A stretch of DNA of 64,000 bases, from the NCBI GenBank assembly GCA_018857735.1, contig JABMCL010000882.1, positions 537,001-601,000 of the forward strand, given 5' to 3'. The first letter of the stretch is position 1. The number at the start of each line of letters is the position of its first letter. Shown in pieces: positions 36,801-47,299 of the stretch. The stretch comes from Alviniconcha marisindica (Eukaryota; Mollusca; Gastropoda; Provannidae). The notes under the pieces are model-generated. The model was given only the letters and a program-made list of their open reading frames with translations. It ran no database searches and was not told where the DNA came from. The translations under genes and the position numbers were made by a program.

Positions 36801-39800
36801 ACCTGTCAGGAGCAGTTGGCAACAATGGGTGAAAGGAACCCGCCCTCAGTGATCCAGTTCAACTTCAAGCCACCACCAGCCCCTAACAATAGGGGGCCAG
36901 GTCAAGAGGAGGCCTGCATCCAGGCACAGCACCTGTCAAGCAGGTAGCTGGTGGGTGTGGGTCAGATAAAGAGCAGATTTACCAAACTGTCCAAAAAGAA
37001 AAGGTGGTGGTTGGGGGGGGGGGGGGGGGGGGGCTGATAGAACAAATTCCAAAGAATACAGCTACCACTACCAGTGTGCTCTGAAACCCAAGGATCTGAC
37101 TAAATTAGTCAAAAGGAGTCTGGGTTTAACCAAGCAGTCAAAAGGGTCCGACTGACTACAGTTATACTATAGATTCAGTAAGGCATTATTACTAACATTA
37201 GTCCACACACCAAACAGCAGCTACTGGCCTGCCCTACTTTCACTGGGCAGGCTAGAGGTCAGTGCTTAGGTACCTAGATGTACAACATACAATTTGTCAG
37301 GTGGAATTCAGCTTTGCTTCCACACCTTAAAGGCATCACTATCCTATCCAAATTTACAAAGGAAATTTGGGGGGTAGGGTGGGAGGGTTAAAAACTGATG
37401 GTGAGGTGTGTTGAATGATAGCCTTAAAACAACACACGCTTTTGCATCCTGGTTGTGTGAAAAGAAAACAATTACTTAGAAACAATTATACTAATGCTAT
37501 GCTTTCTAAATCTAAAGGATGTGCATTTTAATTTCAGCTATATTTATTCCAAGATGGTATTACGATCACATTCACAGGTAAAAGTAAACACTGTAGTGTA
37601 TTGAAGAGTGTACTATATATGTGCTAATATAATACTTATTCATATAAAAAAATTGCGAGAAAATGTCTGCACCATTTTCTACAGCCAATTACTTTCAGTT
37701 TAATTTCATTAACTGAGCTAAATCAAAACCATTCTAGTCTTAACAGTATGCTCTAAACTTTGCTTTCAGCTTGTGTATATAATCGGGGAAGTGTGCACAG
37801 AGGCAGAATACTTTTGAAATGGTTCTCAACACTCCTCCACTTGGACACCCTGCAGGGTGTGTGCCAGGCAGGAACACTGGTAAAATATTAACAAAGCCTT
37901 CAACATTAACTTTCAGATTCAAAGGAAAGTAGAGCAGACAAGTGTGTAGATAAAATAAGAGACCCACCAGAGTGAGTCTGGACAAAATAAAAGACCTACC
38001 AAGGTGGGCAGAGAACATAAAAGATCCTGCTTGAGTGGGTCGAGAAAACAAATATCCTGCTTGAGTGGGTGGAGAAAACAGATATCCATCATGAAATGAA
38101 TATGTGTGTTATGCAGAGCATGCCTGAATGTGTATCACAAATAAACACCTCTTGCAAGCTGTTTGCTATGAATGGTGATGGTAAATTCTTGCTGTTTACA
38201 ATTACACTCATATTTAAAGTGATGCAGTATAATAATAATGCTTACGCCTATGTTACATTTACATAAATTTTGAGACAGAGCACAGTGAAAAACTGTTGTG
38301 AACATCATCCGTTTATTATGAACAGAAGAGAAAGACCAGCACAATGAAATTAGATTATGAATATTCCACTGCCTCCAGAACTATGTTGAAAGTTTTTCCC
38401 GCAAACTCAAAGGCTGAAACTAGGGAAGGGCCACTACAGTAACAATCACAATACAGAGAAAGGATTACCTCTATCAGCAAGGAATGCAGCCAAGTACTGA
38501 AGTACACATACTAATTATAGAAAAAGATCAAATGTGAAATGTACTTGTACATTTGTAAGTGTGTATCAATTCAGTCCTGAATCTAAACTTGTAGTTTCAA
38601 ACACACACTGACCTAGCTGACACCAAGTGACCAACTTGACCAAGAAGTGGCAGCATGACTCAGTCAATGAGTACATGATTATTTACTTCTGCTGACAACA
38701 CAAAATCTAGGTGCTGAACTGTTATTTCATTCTCAGTGGATGAAAACTGTTACAACCTAACACAGATTCACAATATACTTATTCACATAATACAGTAGGT
38801 TAAACTTAAACTCTTAAGCTTAAGTTCTTTGCTGATGACAGGGCATTAAGTATAATTATAAAGAATGATGCACTGTGACTGCAGCCTTGACCTTAAAGAC
38901 AGCATTCCACACTTTCTTGCACACGTGATGATTTTTTTTCCCTCACCATTTTATCTTTGTGTCATTTCTTTTCTGTTCTGGAGTTGGGGGAAGAAGGACA
39001 GACTTATTATGTATATATATATATTGTTTAAATTTAATGTAATATTAACATTAATAACAACGGACAGAAACAGTGACAGCAAAAAGTAACAGAATTATGA
39101 TCCCATGACTGCTTTCTTTTTCATGGACAATCATCAACCGATTTAATGTATTAACTTATAATTCTCTGAAACAAGACAGAACTGTCTTACATGACCTTTC
39201 AAGTTTTCTTTTATCCAGTCACGCAAGATATTTAAAACCCTGGTCACAGTGACAAAGAATCCAGGCAACACCAAAGGGGAACACGCACACACACACAAAC
39301 AAAAGATCAGAGTGAACAAAAATACAAAGCACTTGGAGTTTTTGCCCAGTCCTTTCTCATGAAAATGAGGAACAGCTGGTGAATAGATTCAGCCAACCAA
39401 GATGGCTTTAAATAATCCATACACATCATCCCCTGAATTGCACACACATGCACCTACTGTGCACATGTGCCAAGGATACAAGTGTGTGTGTGTGTCTGTG
39501 TGTGTCTCCTGTCTATTTGTGTCCCTGTTTGTCTCTCTCTGTCCCCACCTGCCCACCTGCTCCTCTATTGTGTTCATCTACCTGCCTGTGCATGCCTATG
39601 TACAGCCACTAAATGTTCCACCTTACAGTAGTATTCATACTACTGTTACCCGGTAACCGGACAAATGCCTCATTTACACTGTAAAACTTGACCTTTATCC
39701 ATCAGTGCCAGTTTGTAATAAACCTCAGTAAAACAACCCCCCACTCCCAATTGTACTTGCAAAGTGCCGTGAGTGTGAGCTCACTCTGGTTGCCCTGCTA

Positions 39801-42800
39801 CAGAAATCCACTCTGAAATTATTATTACTGATATTCTAGTAATAGCTGATTCATCAGTTGTTGTTGTTGTTGTTTTTTTGTTGTTGTTTTTGAGGGGGGG
39901 TAGATACCAAATGGGAATGTGGATACTGCCCTCAATTGCATGACATATTCACTGATTCAATTCCAAATGCAATCAGTGCAATAGCTCAAAGCAGCAGCAA
40001 AAGCGAAGGAAAAAGGCAAACAGCACATTCTAACAGTAGTTAAAATGTGTGTGCATACCGCATGCAGTATTGCTTGTTTTTTCTTCTTTTCTTGTTGTTG
40101 TTTTAAATGCAGGATACCACTTCACTCTTCAGCTTTGTACTGTTAAGCTGTTTGTTTAATTTAAGCAACCACTTTCACTCGAGAGTCAAGCACAATAATT
40201 TTGAGTAAAACTGGTATTCTGATGGAAGAAAGGTCTGACCAGAGATGAAGTTAGACCAGCAATGGGTAAGGTAACAAATAATGTGCTTCCAACCTGGCAT
40301 AACATGTGATACAAGTATGTATTACTATTAGTATTATTGTCATGTGGTGACCTGTTCCCTAGTCATAGTACTCATACTCTGGCAGCAGCAACAAGATGAC
40401 AAAATACTCAGTGAAGCAGGCAAACATTTTTGTGTTCATGGGGATGTGAAGATTGAGAACTGAAAGACAGGACTTAAAGGTTAAAAGTACAATACACCTT
40501 TACACTCTAGATTACAAGCATCCTTTCACCATCTCTGTTATTTACACAGGCTTGATTTTCTGTAGGTACTTTTTGTACAAATGACAAAAGGTGGTGTTTT
40601 TTTTATTTATGCAATGTTCTGCATAAAACCTAACGCCTTACCACTAGATGATGCAAAATCAACAGTGTCTCTGTACATGCCTTGCAAACACACCAGACAA
40701 CACTAAGAAAAAGTGGGCAAAACATACAACAACCAGGCCACATTACCTCCTTTGCAAATGAATCCAATCCATTGTCTTTGTAATATTTGACAATGTCATC
40801 TCTCAGCTCCACCCCACTTGCCGTCACCTTAGAAGGTGTGCTGGGTGTGGACAGCTTGATGGGACTGCCCTGGCCTGTATAAGAACATTTGGTCATTTCA
40901 TGGGTTGCAAATACACAGAAAAACAACATTTTTTAACGCATTTTTGTTTAATTTTTAAAACACACAAATGCTCAAACCCAATGCATTTACCATATGCTCT
41001 ATTTGGTAAAACTTTTTTAAATGCTGCACAGTGAGAATGCATTTGGTGTGTGTGTGTTATGGAAATTAGCTGGGTGTTTGCTAGTACAGTTCTGGCTGTA
41101 GTATGGACAGCCATGTATCTGATTGGTTACACTTACAGTGATTATCTGGAACCACTTTCGCCACCTTATAGATGTCAGTTGTCACAACAGTTTGAAAAAT
41201 GTCTAGTGCCATCACAGTAACTTACTGACCTGAAGTTCCACATAACAACAGTATAACTAGAATAGACTATAGGTCTCTAAAAAACACTTGGTAGAAAACA
41301 TTTTGTCTGCATGCTTATCCAATAAGGAAAACTACAGCATCACAGTAGCTATTTAAAATAAAAGGGACATTACATAATAAGGGCAGGTTGGGTCTTTTAA
41401 GTTAGGGTGTGTGGCTCACAGACAAGCTTTAGCTTCTGCCTTCACCATGTGAGAGACACCAACAAAGGCAAAGATGTACGCAGTATCTCAACACTCTGCA
41501 GACACACTGGTCAACACCACTAACTGCTACCGCTATTTTGCTGCAAAGTACAGCAAACTGAAAAACTAAAACAGACCATCTGACACATGTCAAAAGATAC
41601 CGAAGAAACTAACACAAGATGGTTTTCACTGCCACTGTGCCAGTGCGCTTGTCATGGTGTCTCAGACTGCATGGTGATGCCTTGTCTTCAAAGCATCAGC
41701 AACAAGTATCAGCTCAGATAGTGCACCACAAACACAAGGCCTGAAGAAAATGGTGTTACTATCTTAGTATTTCTAGGCTTGGAGATGCACTGCATACAGT
41801 TTGTGTTTTCAGAAGAGTGCACTGTTCAAAAGGCAGACACTGTTGAGGTACAAGACAAGCTTCTAGCGATGAAACCAACTCACAACTCTCTGCCTGACTG
41901 GGGTAACCCCAGACATTACAGCAACACTACACCCTGCCCCTCTCATCTGCTGACAGGGGTTCAAGTCTAAACACAGTTCAGGGAAACTGACACTGACGGC
42001 CAGTTATCACAACATACTGATCTGCTTAACAGTAAGTTTTTAACAAAAACATCTGTGAAGGCTAAAAAATGCAACCAACTGCATGAACCAAAGTGCATGA
42101 AAGACATGGCAGCTTACTGGAAAATTACATTTGCCTTTATTTTTGGTCACATCACAGCCTGATGACTTCGTAATCAATCAACGTATTCTGACTATTGAGT
42201 ACTGTGTTATTTTAATTGGTCACATCACAGCCTGATGACTTCGTAATCAATCAACGTATTCTGACTATTGAGTACTGTGTTATTTTTGTCAAATTTTGGG
42301 GGGATTGTTTTGACTGCTACAGCTCATTTTTTTTGTCCTTTGTTTATGAATTGGTGGCTTATATAGTTATAGTTATTAACTGCAGACATACTGTGAAAAC
42401 GGTGATTAAAAGTTTAATGTTAAAGTTACCAATAAATGTGTGTAACATCTTTAACCTAGTTTAAGGTGGCAAAAGTGATTTACAGAAACCGGTCAGACAA
42501 TTATTGTAACCAGTCAGATACACAGCTGTCTATACTACTATCATACACACAACATGCCACACTCATTCCTTTTTTTGTCTGCTTTGTTTTAAAAACCAGT
42601 TATCCAAAATAACAGCCAGTATATCTGACCACTTGCTGATTTTTCTTCCAGTATATAATAATAATGTACATTTATCATGCGCTGATCAACGCCCTGAGCT
42701 GAGCTGACCATAACCAGTAAAATACCGGAAATTACCAGACGACGCAAACCCTGAATAGTCTTTAACGTGGAGCAGTGTCTATCAGTTATCACCAATGGCT

Positions 42801-44359
42801 TCTTCAGCTTCTAGTTCTATAATTAAAAAATCTATGCAACATGTTTGCAGTTAGTACAGAATGTGCTGTGCGAGGGACTGAAACATCGCAGGCATCATGG
42901 TGTCAAACTTTTATTTTGCATACGTTCTCCTCTGTAGTCTCAGTGCATGTCCAAAAACACCAACTAGTCTCTAGCATGTCACTGACACTATATTCTAATC
43001 AATCCTAAAGTATGCATTTATGTGTTTTTGATAATCTTAATGATTTTGTAGTGTGAATGTGATGCAATGTCACACCCGTTAGTATTCAATGATTCATCAG
43101 CCAGATTAAGTGTCAGTCAAAACTTGATTTCTCTTAAAAGAGAAGGACTACTGCCTCAGTTTAGGTGTTGTTGTTTTTCAGTACTTAGAGTTAGAACTAC
43201 ACTGAAGACTATACATCAAACTTGATTCAAAGGAAGATCTCAAGTTCTGATTTTGGTCTAGTTTTCCCACTTCTGGGTACCAGCATCATGGAAGAACCCA
43301 TGTCACTTGTCAGCCCCAGCCCTGACAAAATTCAAAATTCACACTTTCAGTTTCAAAGACTTCAGCTGAATTGGTCATTTTTCACTTTAACACTAACACT
43401 ATAGGAACACTTCTAGTTCTAGACCCATTCTGTGGCTGATGAGCCACAAAATGCATCAAAAATCTGTTGCCTTTGCATGACACCACAATACTGACACACA
43501 GATGACAGAACACATGCTGAACTTGTCATATAACATACTGCAGCATCTTAACTTGGCTGTCAAGTGTCATGTCTGGAAGAACTGATTTGCAGCCAGACTC
43601 CTCACATAATAAAAAATAAATTTAAAAAAGCTGTACCTAGTGTAAATGTGGTTCAGTGTAAGTCTGCCATTTTAAGAAACATAAATTATATTCAGTTCAT
43701 TATATGGTTTATGAGCTTGCACTCTCTGGGACCCCCCCCCCCCCCCCCACATGGCCCCAAATTAAATGTACTGCCTTCCTCATAATCATGGTGCTACTAA
43801 GTCAGTAACTGTGTAAGCCTACCTGTAGTACTTACACTAGTTGCAGTTGCACATTGTTCTACTGTTATAAACTGGACAAGTAGTACAATTGCTGAGCACT
43901 GCTGGTGTTACCCGGACACCCAATGGTGAAACCCAGTCCTCGTCCCACATTGCATAACGCATCTTCCCACGCAACGTATACTTAAGTGAGGAAATGGGTA
44001 TCACTTTGCGTGTCCTTGTTCAATGAATGTGAAGTGAAGTCGAAGAAGAAGAAAAAAGTCCCTGATCAGATGTGGACCATCCGTCATTTCCGTGACATTC
44101 ATCGATTCAAATGAAAATCATATCGCCCGTTCCAAATATTGTCCCATACTTGCTGACAATACGCCTAGACATTAACACAACATACAGATCATAACACTAC
44201 ATAATTCCTGTTTGTTTATGCACCCAAAAGGACACTGATCAACACGTGTCAAAGCTCAGCGTCGAAGGTTTTAGTTGGTATTCACCGAAAAAGAGAAAAA
44301 AATCGTTCCCTACCGTCGTCGATCCAAAGGCTCGCCAGCGTCGTGTTGGAGTTCGCCAT
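27585..44359 (-). CDS. TFDP1: transcription factor DP (E2F dimerisation partner), complete gene
   Basis: DP proteins pair with E2F factors on TTTSSCGC sites and control S-phase genes in the nucleus. Eleven coding exons join with every splice phase matching, from ATG at 44359 to TAG at 27585, giving 487 residues (human DP-1 has 410). Order: N-terminal extension (1-58), [11 protein letters not shown] (as in the vertebrate N-terminus), linker with QLLPK and SPWSARKR, winged-helix DNA-binding domain about 160-240 with [18 protein letters not shown] and the RRRVYD motif at 216-221, dimerisation coiled coil about 250-290 (ELERQRR...QLQELILQ), the DCB region 279-390 ([35 protein letters not shown]), a Ser/Thr-rich linker, and an acidic tail [13 protein letters not shown]1 versus TFDP2 is not separable here, since invertebrates usually have one DP gene. 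Confidence 0.95.
27808..27993 (-). repeat. 57-bp tandem array duplicating the TFDP exon-11 acceptor
   Basis: On the minus strand each unit reads ...AACGTGCTGTTTTCAG/ATACAGCCAGACCAGCA..., which means an intron end, an AG and the first 18 bases of exon 11. Three upstream copies, nearly identical to each other, precede the real acceptor. Confidence 0.94.
28196..28283 (-). CDS. TFDP1: TFDP exon 10
   Basis: The acceptor is cctgtttcag and the donor is TCTCA/gtaagt. It encodes [20 protein letters not shown] then SAVGSQQS. Joined to exon 9 it reads EPYVI/DMATG, aligning with EPYVTEMAQG of human DP-1, which confirms the phase. Confidence 0.9.
28284..28615 (-). repeat. 54-60-bp tandem array duplicating the TFDP exon-10 acceptor
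   Basis: About six units are present. On the minus strand each carries GCGCTTCAGATCCATTGTTT, TGTCTCCCCCTGTTTCAG and then ATGGAAAGAGTTAGTTAAT. The true acceptor at 28284 belongs to the last unit. The decoys lack exon 10 sequence beyond the AT. Confidence 0.92.
28765..28935 (+). repeat. 40-bp tandem array in TFDP intron 9
   Basis: Four near-perfect copies of a unit containing CCAGATCTTTCTGGCCAAAA and CCCGACACAGTCAGCC are present. Diverged fragments continue to about 29160. It creates a 195-residue open frame on the + strand that has no homology. Confidence 0.88.
29635..29801 (-). CDS. TFDP1: TFDP exon 9, DCB region
   Basis: The acceptor is tctgttgcag and the donor is ATAG/gttggt. It encodes [20 protein letters not shown] and [20 protein letters not shown], then KVLEPYVI. 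This is almost identical to the core dimerisation fold of DP proteins. Confidence 0.95.
30478..30640 (+). mobile_element. TTAA-flanked MITE, copy 1 (right end intact)
   Basis: The segment shares CATGGGCTCTATCAATATGA and TGGTCCTGTTTGTTAAAA-type sequence with 58340-58460. Its right end TTCAGTTCCCCT is followed by TTAA and is the reverse complement of the left end AGGGGAACTGAA preserved in the 58-kb copy. Confidence 0.6.
31270..31485 (-). mobile_element. partial SINE plus SINE-like fragment
   Basis: 31270-31412 matches the body of the tRNA-SINE (TGTCACCACCAGAATGACTC, AAGTCACAAGACAGCATCCA). 31423-31485 matches the start of the 160-bp family seen at 47439 (GATGTCAGGATGACATATTA then GGGACAA). It lies 14 bases from TFDP exon 8. 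Confidence 0.75.
31499..31647 (-). CDS. TFDP1: TFDP exon 8
   Basis: The acceptor is tttatttccag and the donor is GACAA/gtcagt, a weaker +3 C site also used by exon 3. It encodes [19 protein letters not shown] through [15 protein letters not shown]. Confidence 0.94.
31838..32050 (-). CDS. TFDP1: TFDP exon 7, second half of DNA-binding domain
   Basis: The acceptor is cttgcttccag and the donor is CAG/gtaaaa, phase 0 at both ends. It encodes [20 protein letters not shown], then [19 protein letters not shown] and the start of the coiled coil. RRRVYD is the DNA-contacting motif shared with E2F. Confidence 0.96.
32984..33152 (-). CDS. TFDP1: TFDP exon 6, first half of DNA-binding domain
   Basis: The acceptor is tttctctgtag and the donor is CTG/gtaagg. 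It encodes [40 protein letters not shown] and [13 protein letters not shown]. The helix-turn-helix of the winged-helix fold begins here. Confidence 0.95.
33415..33524 (-). CDS. TFDP1: TFDP exon 5
   Basis: The acceptor catccagcatcag keeps phase 0; a second AG nine bases upstream would add three residues. The donor is GAGGG/gtgcgt. It encodes [20 protein letters not shown] and [24 protein letters not shown] matches SPWSAGKR of vertebrate DP, which holds the nuclear-localisation basic patch. Confidence 0.88.
34070..34096 (+). repeat. poly(C) run of 27
   Basis: A pure C run within TFDP intron 4, about 260 bases downstream (in gene sense) of exon 4. Confidence 0.95.
34355..34461 (-). CDS. TFDP1: TFDP exon 4
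   Basis: The donor is CAACAC/gtaagt. The acceptor atgattgttacag is chosen because it alone restores phase with exon 3. A better-looking polypyrimidine acceptor 35 bases inside the exon would put a stop in frame. It encodes [20 protein letters not shown] and [19 protein letters not shown] and QLLPK align with VAVHPS and KQLLPK of human DP-1. Confidence 0.8.
34445..34870 (-). repeat. degenerate tandem array spanning the TFDP exon-4 acceptor
   Basis: Seven or more imperfect units of about 50-70 bp contain CTGTACAGTCTCTGTAACAA and TCATACCACAGTAACTAGT on the + strand. In gene sense this is GGTATGATTGTTACAG/AGACTGTACAG, exactly the exon-4 acceptor and its first bases. An outlying unit is visible at 35205-35255. 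Confidence 0.85.
35532..35595 (-). CDS. TFDP1: TFDP exon 3
   Basis: The acceptor is ttgttgcag and the donor is ACAC/gtcagt. It encodes [20 protein letters not shown] then [12 protein letters not shown] aligns with LIEANGELKVF, which begins four residues after the start Met of human DP-1. Confidence 0.9.
36633..36656 (+). repeat. poly(G) tract after (TG)n
   Basis: A TG repeat passes directly into 15 G, a T, and further G runs. Confidence 0.9.
37013..37033 (+). repeat. poly(G) run of about 21
   Basis: A pure G run inside TFDP intron 2. Confidence 0.9.
37955..38092 (+). repeat. short tandem repeat, about 33-bp unit
   Basis: Four imperfect units of the type GCTTGAGTGGGTGGAGAAAA followed by CAGATATCC are present. 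Confidence 0.75.
40747..40874 (-). CDS. TFDP1: TFDP exon 2, N-terminal extension
   Basis: The acceptor is gttcttatacag and the donor is AAGGAG/gtaatg. It encodes [20 protein letters not shown] and [20 protein letters not shown] then KE. The first two bases complete a Gly codon with exon 1, and the end is phase 0 into exon 3. This segment has no counterpart in human DP-1, whose start Met aligns with the last Phe. Confidence 0.85.
42143..42288 (+). repeat. 73-bp tandem duplication
   Basis: Two essentially identical copies of a segment beginning TTGGTCACATCACAGCCTGA abut each other, so the duplication is recent. Confidence 0.95.
42465..42790 (+). repeat. dispersed repeat, copy 1 of 2
   Basis: Shares AAACCGGTCAGACAA, GGTCAGATACA and CTGACCA.TTGCTGATTTTT-type blocks, plus AAATACCGGAAATTACC and GCAAACCCTG, in the same order as 60025-60330. 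No coding remnant is seen. Confidence 0.65.
44314..44359 (-). CDS. TFDP1: TFDP exon 1 with start codon
   Basis: ATG at 44359 opens [16 protein letters not shown]; the donor is GACGACG/gtaggg. The single trailing G plus GC of exon 2 makes Gly. No in-frame Met is needed further upstream, and the first exon-2 and exon-3 codons follow in frame. The short coding first exon is typical of DP genes. Confidence 0.8.
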
Positions 44360-44800
44360 CAGGTCTAAAATAGGTCTACAGTTGATGGAAAAATGTCGTG
44401 TCGGCAATTTCAACGCAATGTCGACGCCGATTGTTGTATAAATGCCTTGTTTTTCTCTTCTGAATTTTGGTTTTAAAATTCCAACACCAAAATGGCGTCC
44501 GATCACTTTCAGCGCTCGACTTTACAGTAAATGGGGCATGATCAAATCTTGCAATCCGTAGCAAGTGTATCACTCGCTGACCAAATCATACAAATTCATG
44601 CACCACATTTTCTTTCCTTTGAGAGAAACTGGAATAAATAATTGCAGAGTGAAGTAAACTTCGAGCCGATCTCTCGTCTCTAACATACGAGCTTGGCGGC
44701 GTCAGCCATCTGTCCCATTCGATTGGTTGATTGCGGCACGTGGGAGAGCCAGTGCGCTTGCGTGCAGGTTCTGTTGGAGAGGTCAGAGGGCAGCCCGTGA
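44360..44800 (-). promoter_or_regulatory. putative TFDP promoter region
   Basis: Upstream of the start codon in gene sense there is a YY1-type GCCATTTTGG near 44490-44500, a CCAAT box near 44722-44728 (attgg on the + strand) and an E-box CACGTG near 44738. No TATA box is evident. The elements are real sequence matches; their function is inferred. Confidence 0.4.
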
Positions 44801-45235
44801 AAACAAAGCGAAGGCAGCCAATATATTAGCACATAAACAGAATGTAGTCTAAAACAAAAAGAAAAAAAAGCAAACATGGTGCAACTTGCTCTTGTCTATT
44901 TGAATATTTTTCGGGGCAATCTGTGGAGAAATACGTTGCATTGTCAATGCAATTAATGTTCCATCCCAAATAGGCCTGCTCAGGCGTACTGTAAACACTC
45001 AAAAGTGGAGCAGTGGAACCGGGCACCAATCTTCGAAAGTTCAAGGTTGCAAGCCCAGCTGTTTGCAGCCATTTCCGATTAAAAAGAGGGCAAAGAAACA
45101 AAGAATGTCAAAAGACTGCCAAATCGATGTCGTCCTTTTTTCTTCGAGGTCAATAGCTCTCCAAAAAATAATGATTTTCACTTGATATTCAGTGTTTCTC
45201 TTTCGGGCAGCTGCAGCTGTGTCGTCGTACCTGAG

Positions 45236-45246
45236 TTTTCCCGCCG
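45236..45246 (+). promoter_or_regulatory. E2F-type site TTTTCCCGCC
   Basis: A consensus-like E2F/DP binding site lies about 880 bases upstream of the TFDP start codon. A chance match is possible. Confidence 0.3.
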
Positions 45247-45348
45247 ATTTTGAAAGTGTTCCCAGGGGAATTCCGGGCCACTTTGCCCGCAGAAAGCAGC
45301 TGCTGCAGACACGAACCAGAAGTCCATGGCTGCAAATCTCAGATATCA

Positions 45349-45600
45349 GTGAGCCGGTTTGGCCTAGTGGTAAGGCGTTGGTAAGAATAAGGGCCTCGGC
45401 TCGATTCTGCTTCGGCCGCTCTCCTCTCTCTTCAAAGAGGCTGTGCCGGGTTTGCGGACTGACTGCCTCACAATCAATCAAACATTAAAATGGCTTTCAT
45501 CGCTACCCATCTTAATGCAGGAGTCATTCTGGTGGTAACAGTGTAGCGATAGGTATATAATCTCCCTTTTCCCCTGCCTACATACCCCCCCCCCCCCCTT
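45349..45600 (+). mobile_element. tRNA-derived SINE, sense copy
   Basis: Starts GTGAGCCGGTTTGGCCTAGT (A box) with a weakened B box GGCTCGATTCTG, then the body (CATTAAAATGGCTTTCATCG, GTGTAGCGATAGGTATATAA) and a terminal poly(C). A 146-residue minus-strand frame across it is antisense SINE. Confidence 0.88.
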
Positions 45601-46649
45601 GAAAATAATATTTGGAAATCAGTTTGATGTGTGTGTGTCACAATGTGTGTGTGTGTGTGTGTATGTGTGGTGGTCTTTTAAGCCTGTTTTTGTTGTCAGT
45701 TTTGTTTCTTCAGTGTTTGATTATTATTTTTATTGACTTTTTTAATGATATGATTTCACTTTTTTTGGGGGGGTTGTTTCTTGTTGGTGGGGGGGGGGGG
45801 GCTGTCACTCAGTTATTGAGTCTAGTTGTTTATCGCAGCCAATGTGGCAAATGCTGGGTCCTGATGGTCAACATAATTATATCAAACTGGTTTCTCAGTG
45901 TAACGTGAATGAACTGATTCGACTGACACGGGACTCGATCAGCGGTGCACGGCGGCGGCTTTGCCGGGGCGGCCGGGCCGCGGTAGTTTGACTCATCGTT
46001 CAATCACTGACAAAAGTCAGTCAGTGATTGTTTTATGTGTTGAGATTCAATGCAATACTGAATGTGATGTGCCTATGGCCATGCCGCTGAGTGACGGTTA
46101 GAACAAGCAGTGCAGCCCGCGCTAGACACATTCAGATTCGTTGCCGCATCCGATCCGTTCTTTAACTGAACTGACTCGGAAACATGTGTGACGTTCTTCA
46201 GTTTTCAGTCCGGCCCGAAAAAATCAGTTCCGACTATTACCGAAACTTGGCCGCTGCCGTGACTGACTAGGCCTATGACCGTACAATCGGCTTTGGCTGC
46301 GGAATGACTATACACTGAACTGATGATCATTCTGACCGAGTTGACACTGAGAATATTAACCCCTTCACTGCCCCAGCCTGTAAATTTCCAGGCCACTGAA
46401 TGATGCAGGGACGCGCCTGCACTGAAACAGTATACTTTCCGGTCGTGTAACAGAGACCTACTTTCAATGCTGTGCGTTTTGATGACGTGAAAATCCTTTA
46501 CATGCCCGGTGCGACTGAAAAAGAAGACTCAGTAAAAGACTTATGGGTTTCACTTGCCCGGAAATCAGAGTTTTGCACTTTTACTGATGGGTCCTTTTCG
46601 AATGACATCATGGCAGCCTCTGCGCCGGCAGGTCAGTCCTGACTGAATG

Positions 46650-46885
46650 GCTAATCGTCGCCCACACTCCGAGCATCGCTTTCCCGGCGGCACCTTCCTC
46701 CAAACTCTGCCACTGAAGGGGCACTCTTTATCTCCGGGCAGCCGACTCACGCGGTCAGCGCTCTCGGCCAAAAGGTTTGGCCGGTACTGATAAGACTGTG
46801 AAAACAACCTAGTGCCGAAGCACGCTCGTAAACATGAGACGCATCCACCCCAGTTAAAAAATCTAAAAAAATCCGTCTCGATTCA
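46650..46885 (-). mobile_element. dispersed element fragment, copy 2 of 2, Cys-rich frame
   Basis: This is the partner of 21825-22070. The minus frame 46565-46807 reads DKECPFSGRVWRKVPPGKRC, SECGRRL and GLTCRRRGCHDVI, giving two CxxC/CH-type pairs that could be a zinc-binding tail of a transposase. The family is not identified. The surrounding DNA is more GC-rich than the gene introns. Confidence 0.5.
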
Positions 46886-47299
46886 AACGAGGGTTGGGAC
46901 TGAGATAGCCCGTCCGGCCGCCGGACTCAGTCAGTCCCGGCGCGGACCTGCCGTGCGGAACGCCAGACGGCCGGCGCCGGAAGAGACCATCATCACTGAT
47001 CGAGCCACGCGGCGGCCAAAACCTGGCAACTCAAGTTGTGACAATGTCATGGAGGTGGGGACCCCGCCACTGAGGTCGAAACACTTGTGTGCTTCGCGAA
47101 TTGCTGTTTCATAGCTGTGCGGAGCAAAGTCACAAAGAGGCAGTGTCCGAAAAGAACCGTTGAAACCTAGTGAAGCACTGACTGTCCCGGCGGCGGCAAC
47201 TCTCCGTATCGTCGGGAGAGCCCAGGACTCTCCCGGAGAGCAAGTCGGCATTCCAGTTCAATGTTGCTTTACATCCACAGAAACCATGCTTATTAGCCG

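Larger units (their letters stand above)
35596..40746 (-). other. TFDP intron 2
   Basis: A 5.1-kb intron. It contains G-rich tracts at 36633-36656 and 37013-37033, a coding-like island at 36749-36947, a 33-bp tandem repeat at 37955-38092 and T-rich simple sequence near 39860. No TFDP exon is needed here, because exons 2 and 3 join in phase. Confidence 0.7.
40875..44313 (-). other. TFDP intron 1
   Basis: A 3.4-kb intron with a 73-bp direct duplication at 42143-42288, one copy of a dispersed repeat at 42465-42790, and a C run near 43732-43748. No exon is recognised. Confidence 0.75.

Noticed and set aside
45041..45481. 146-residue minus-strand frame
   Set aside because: Its first half is the antisense of a tRNA-derived SINE; no domain recognised in the rest.
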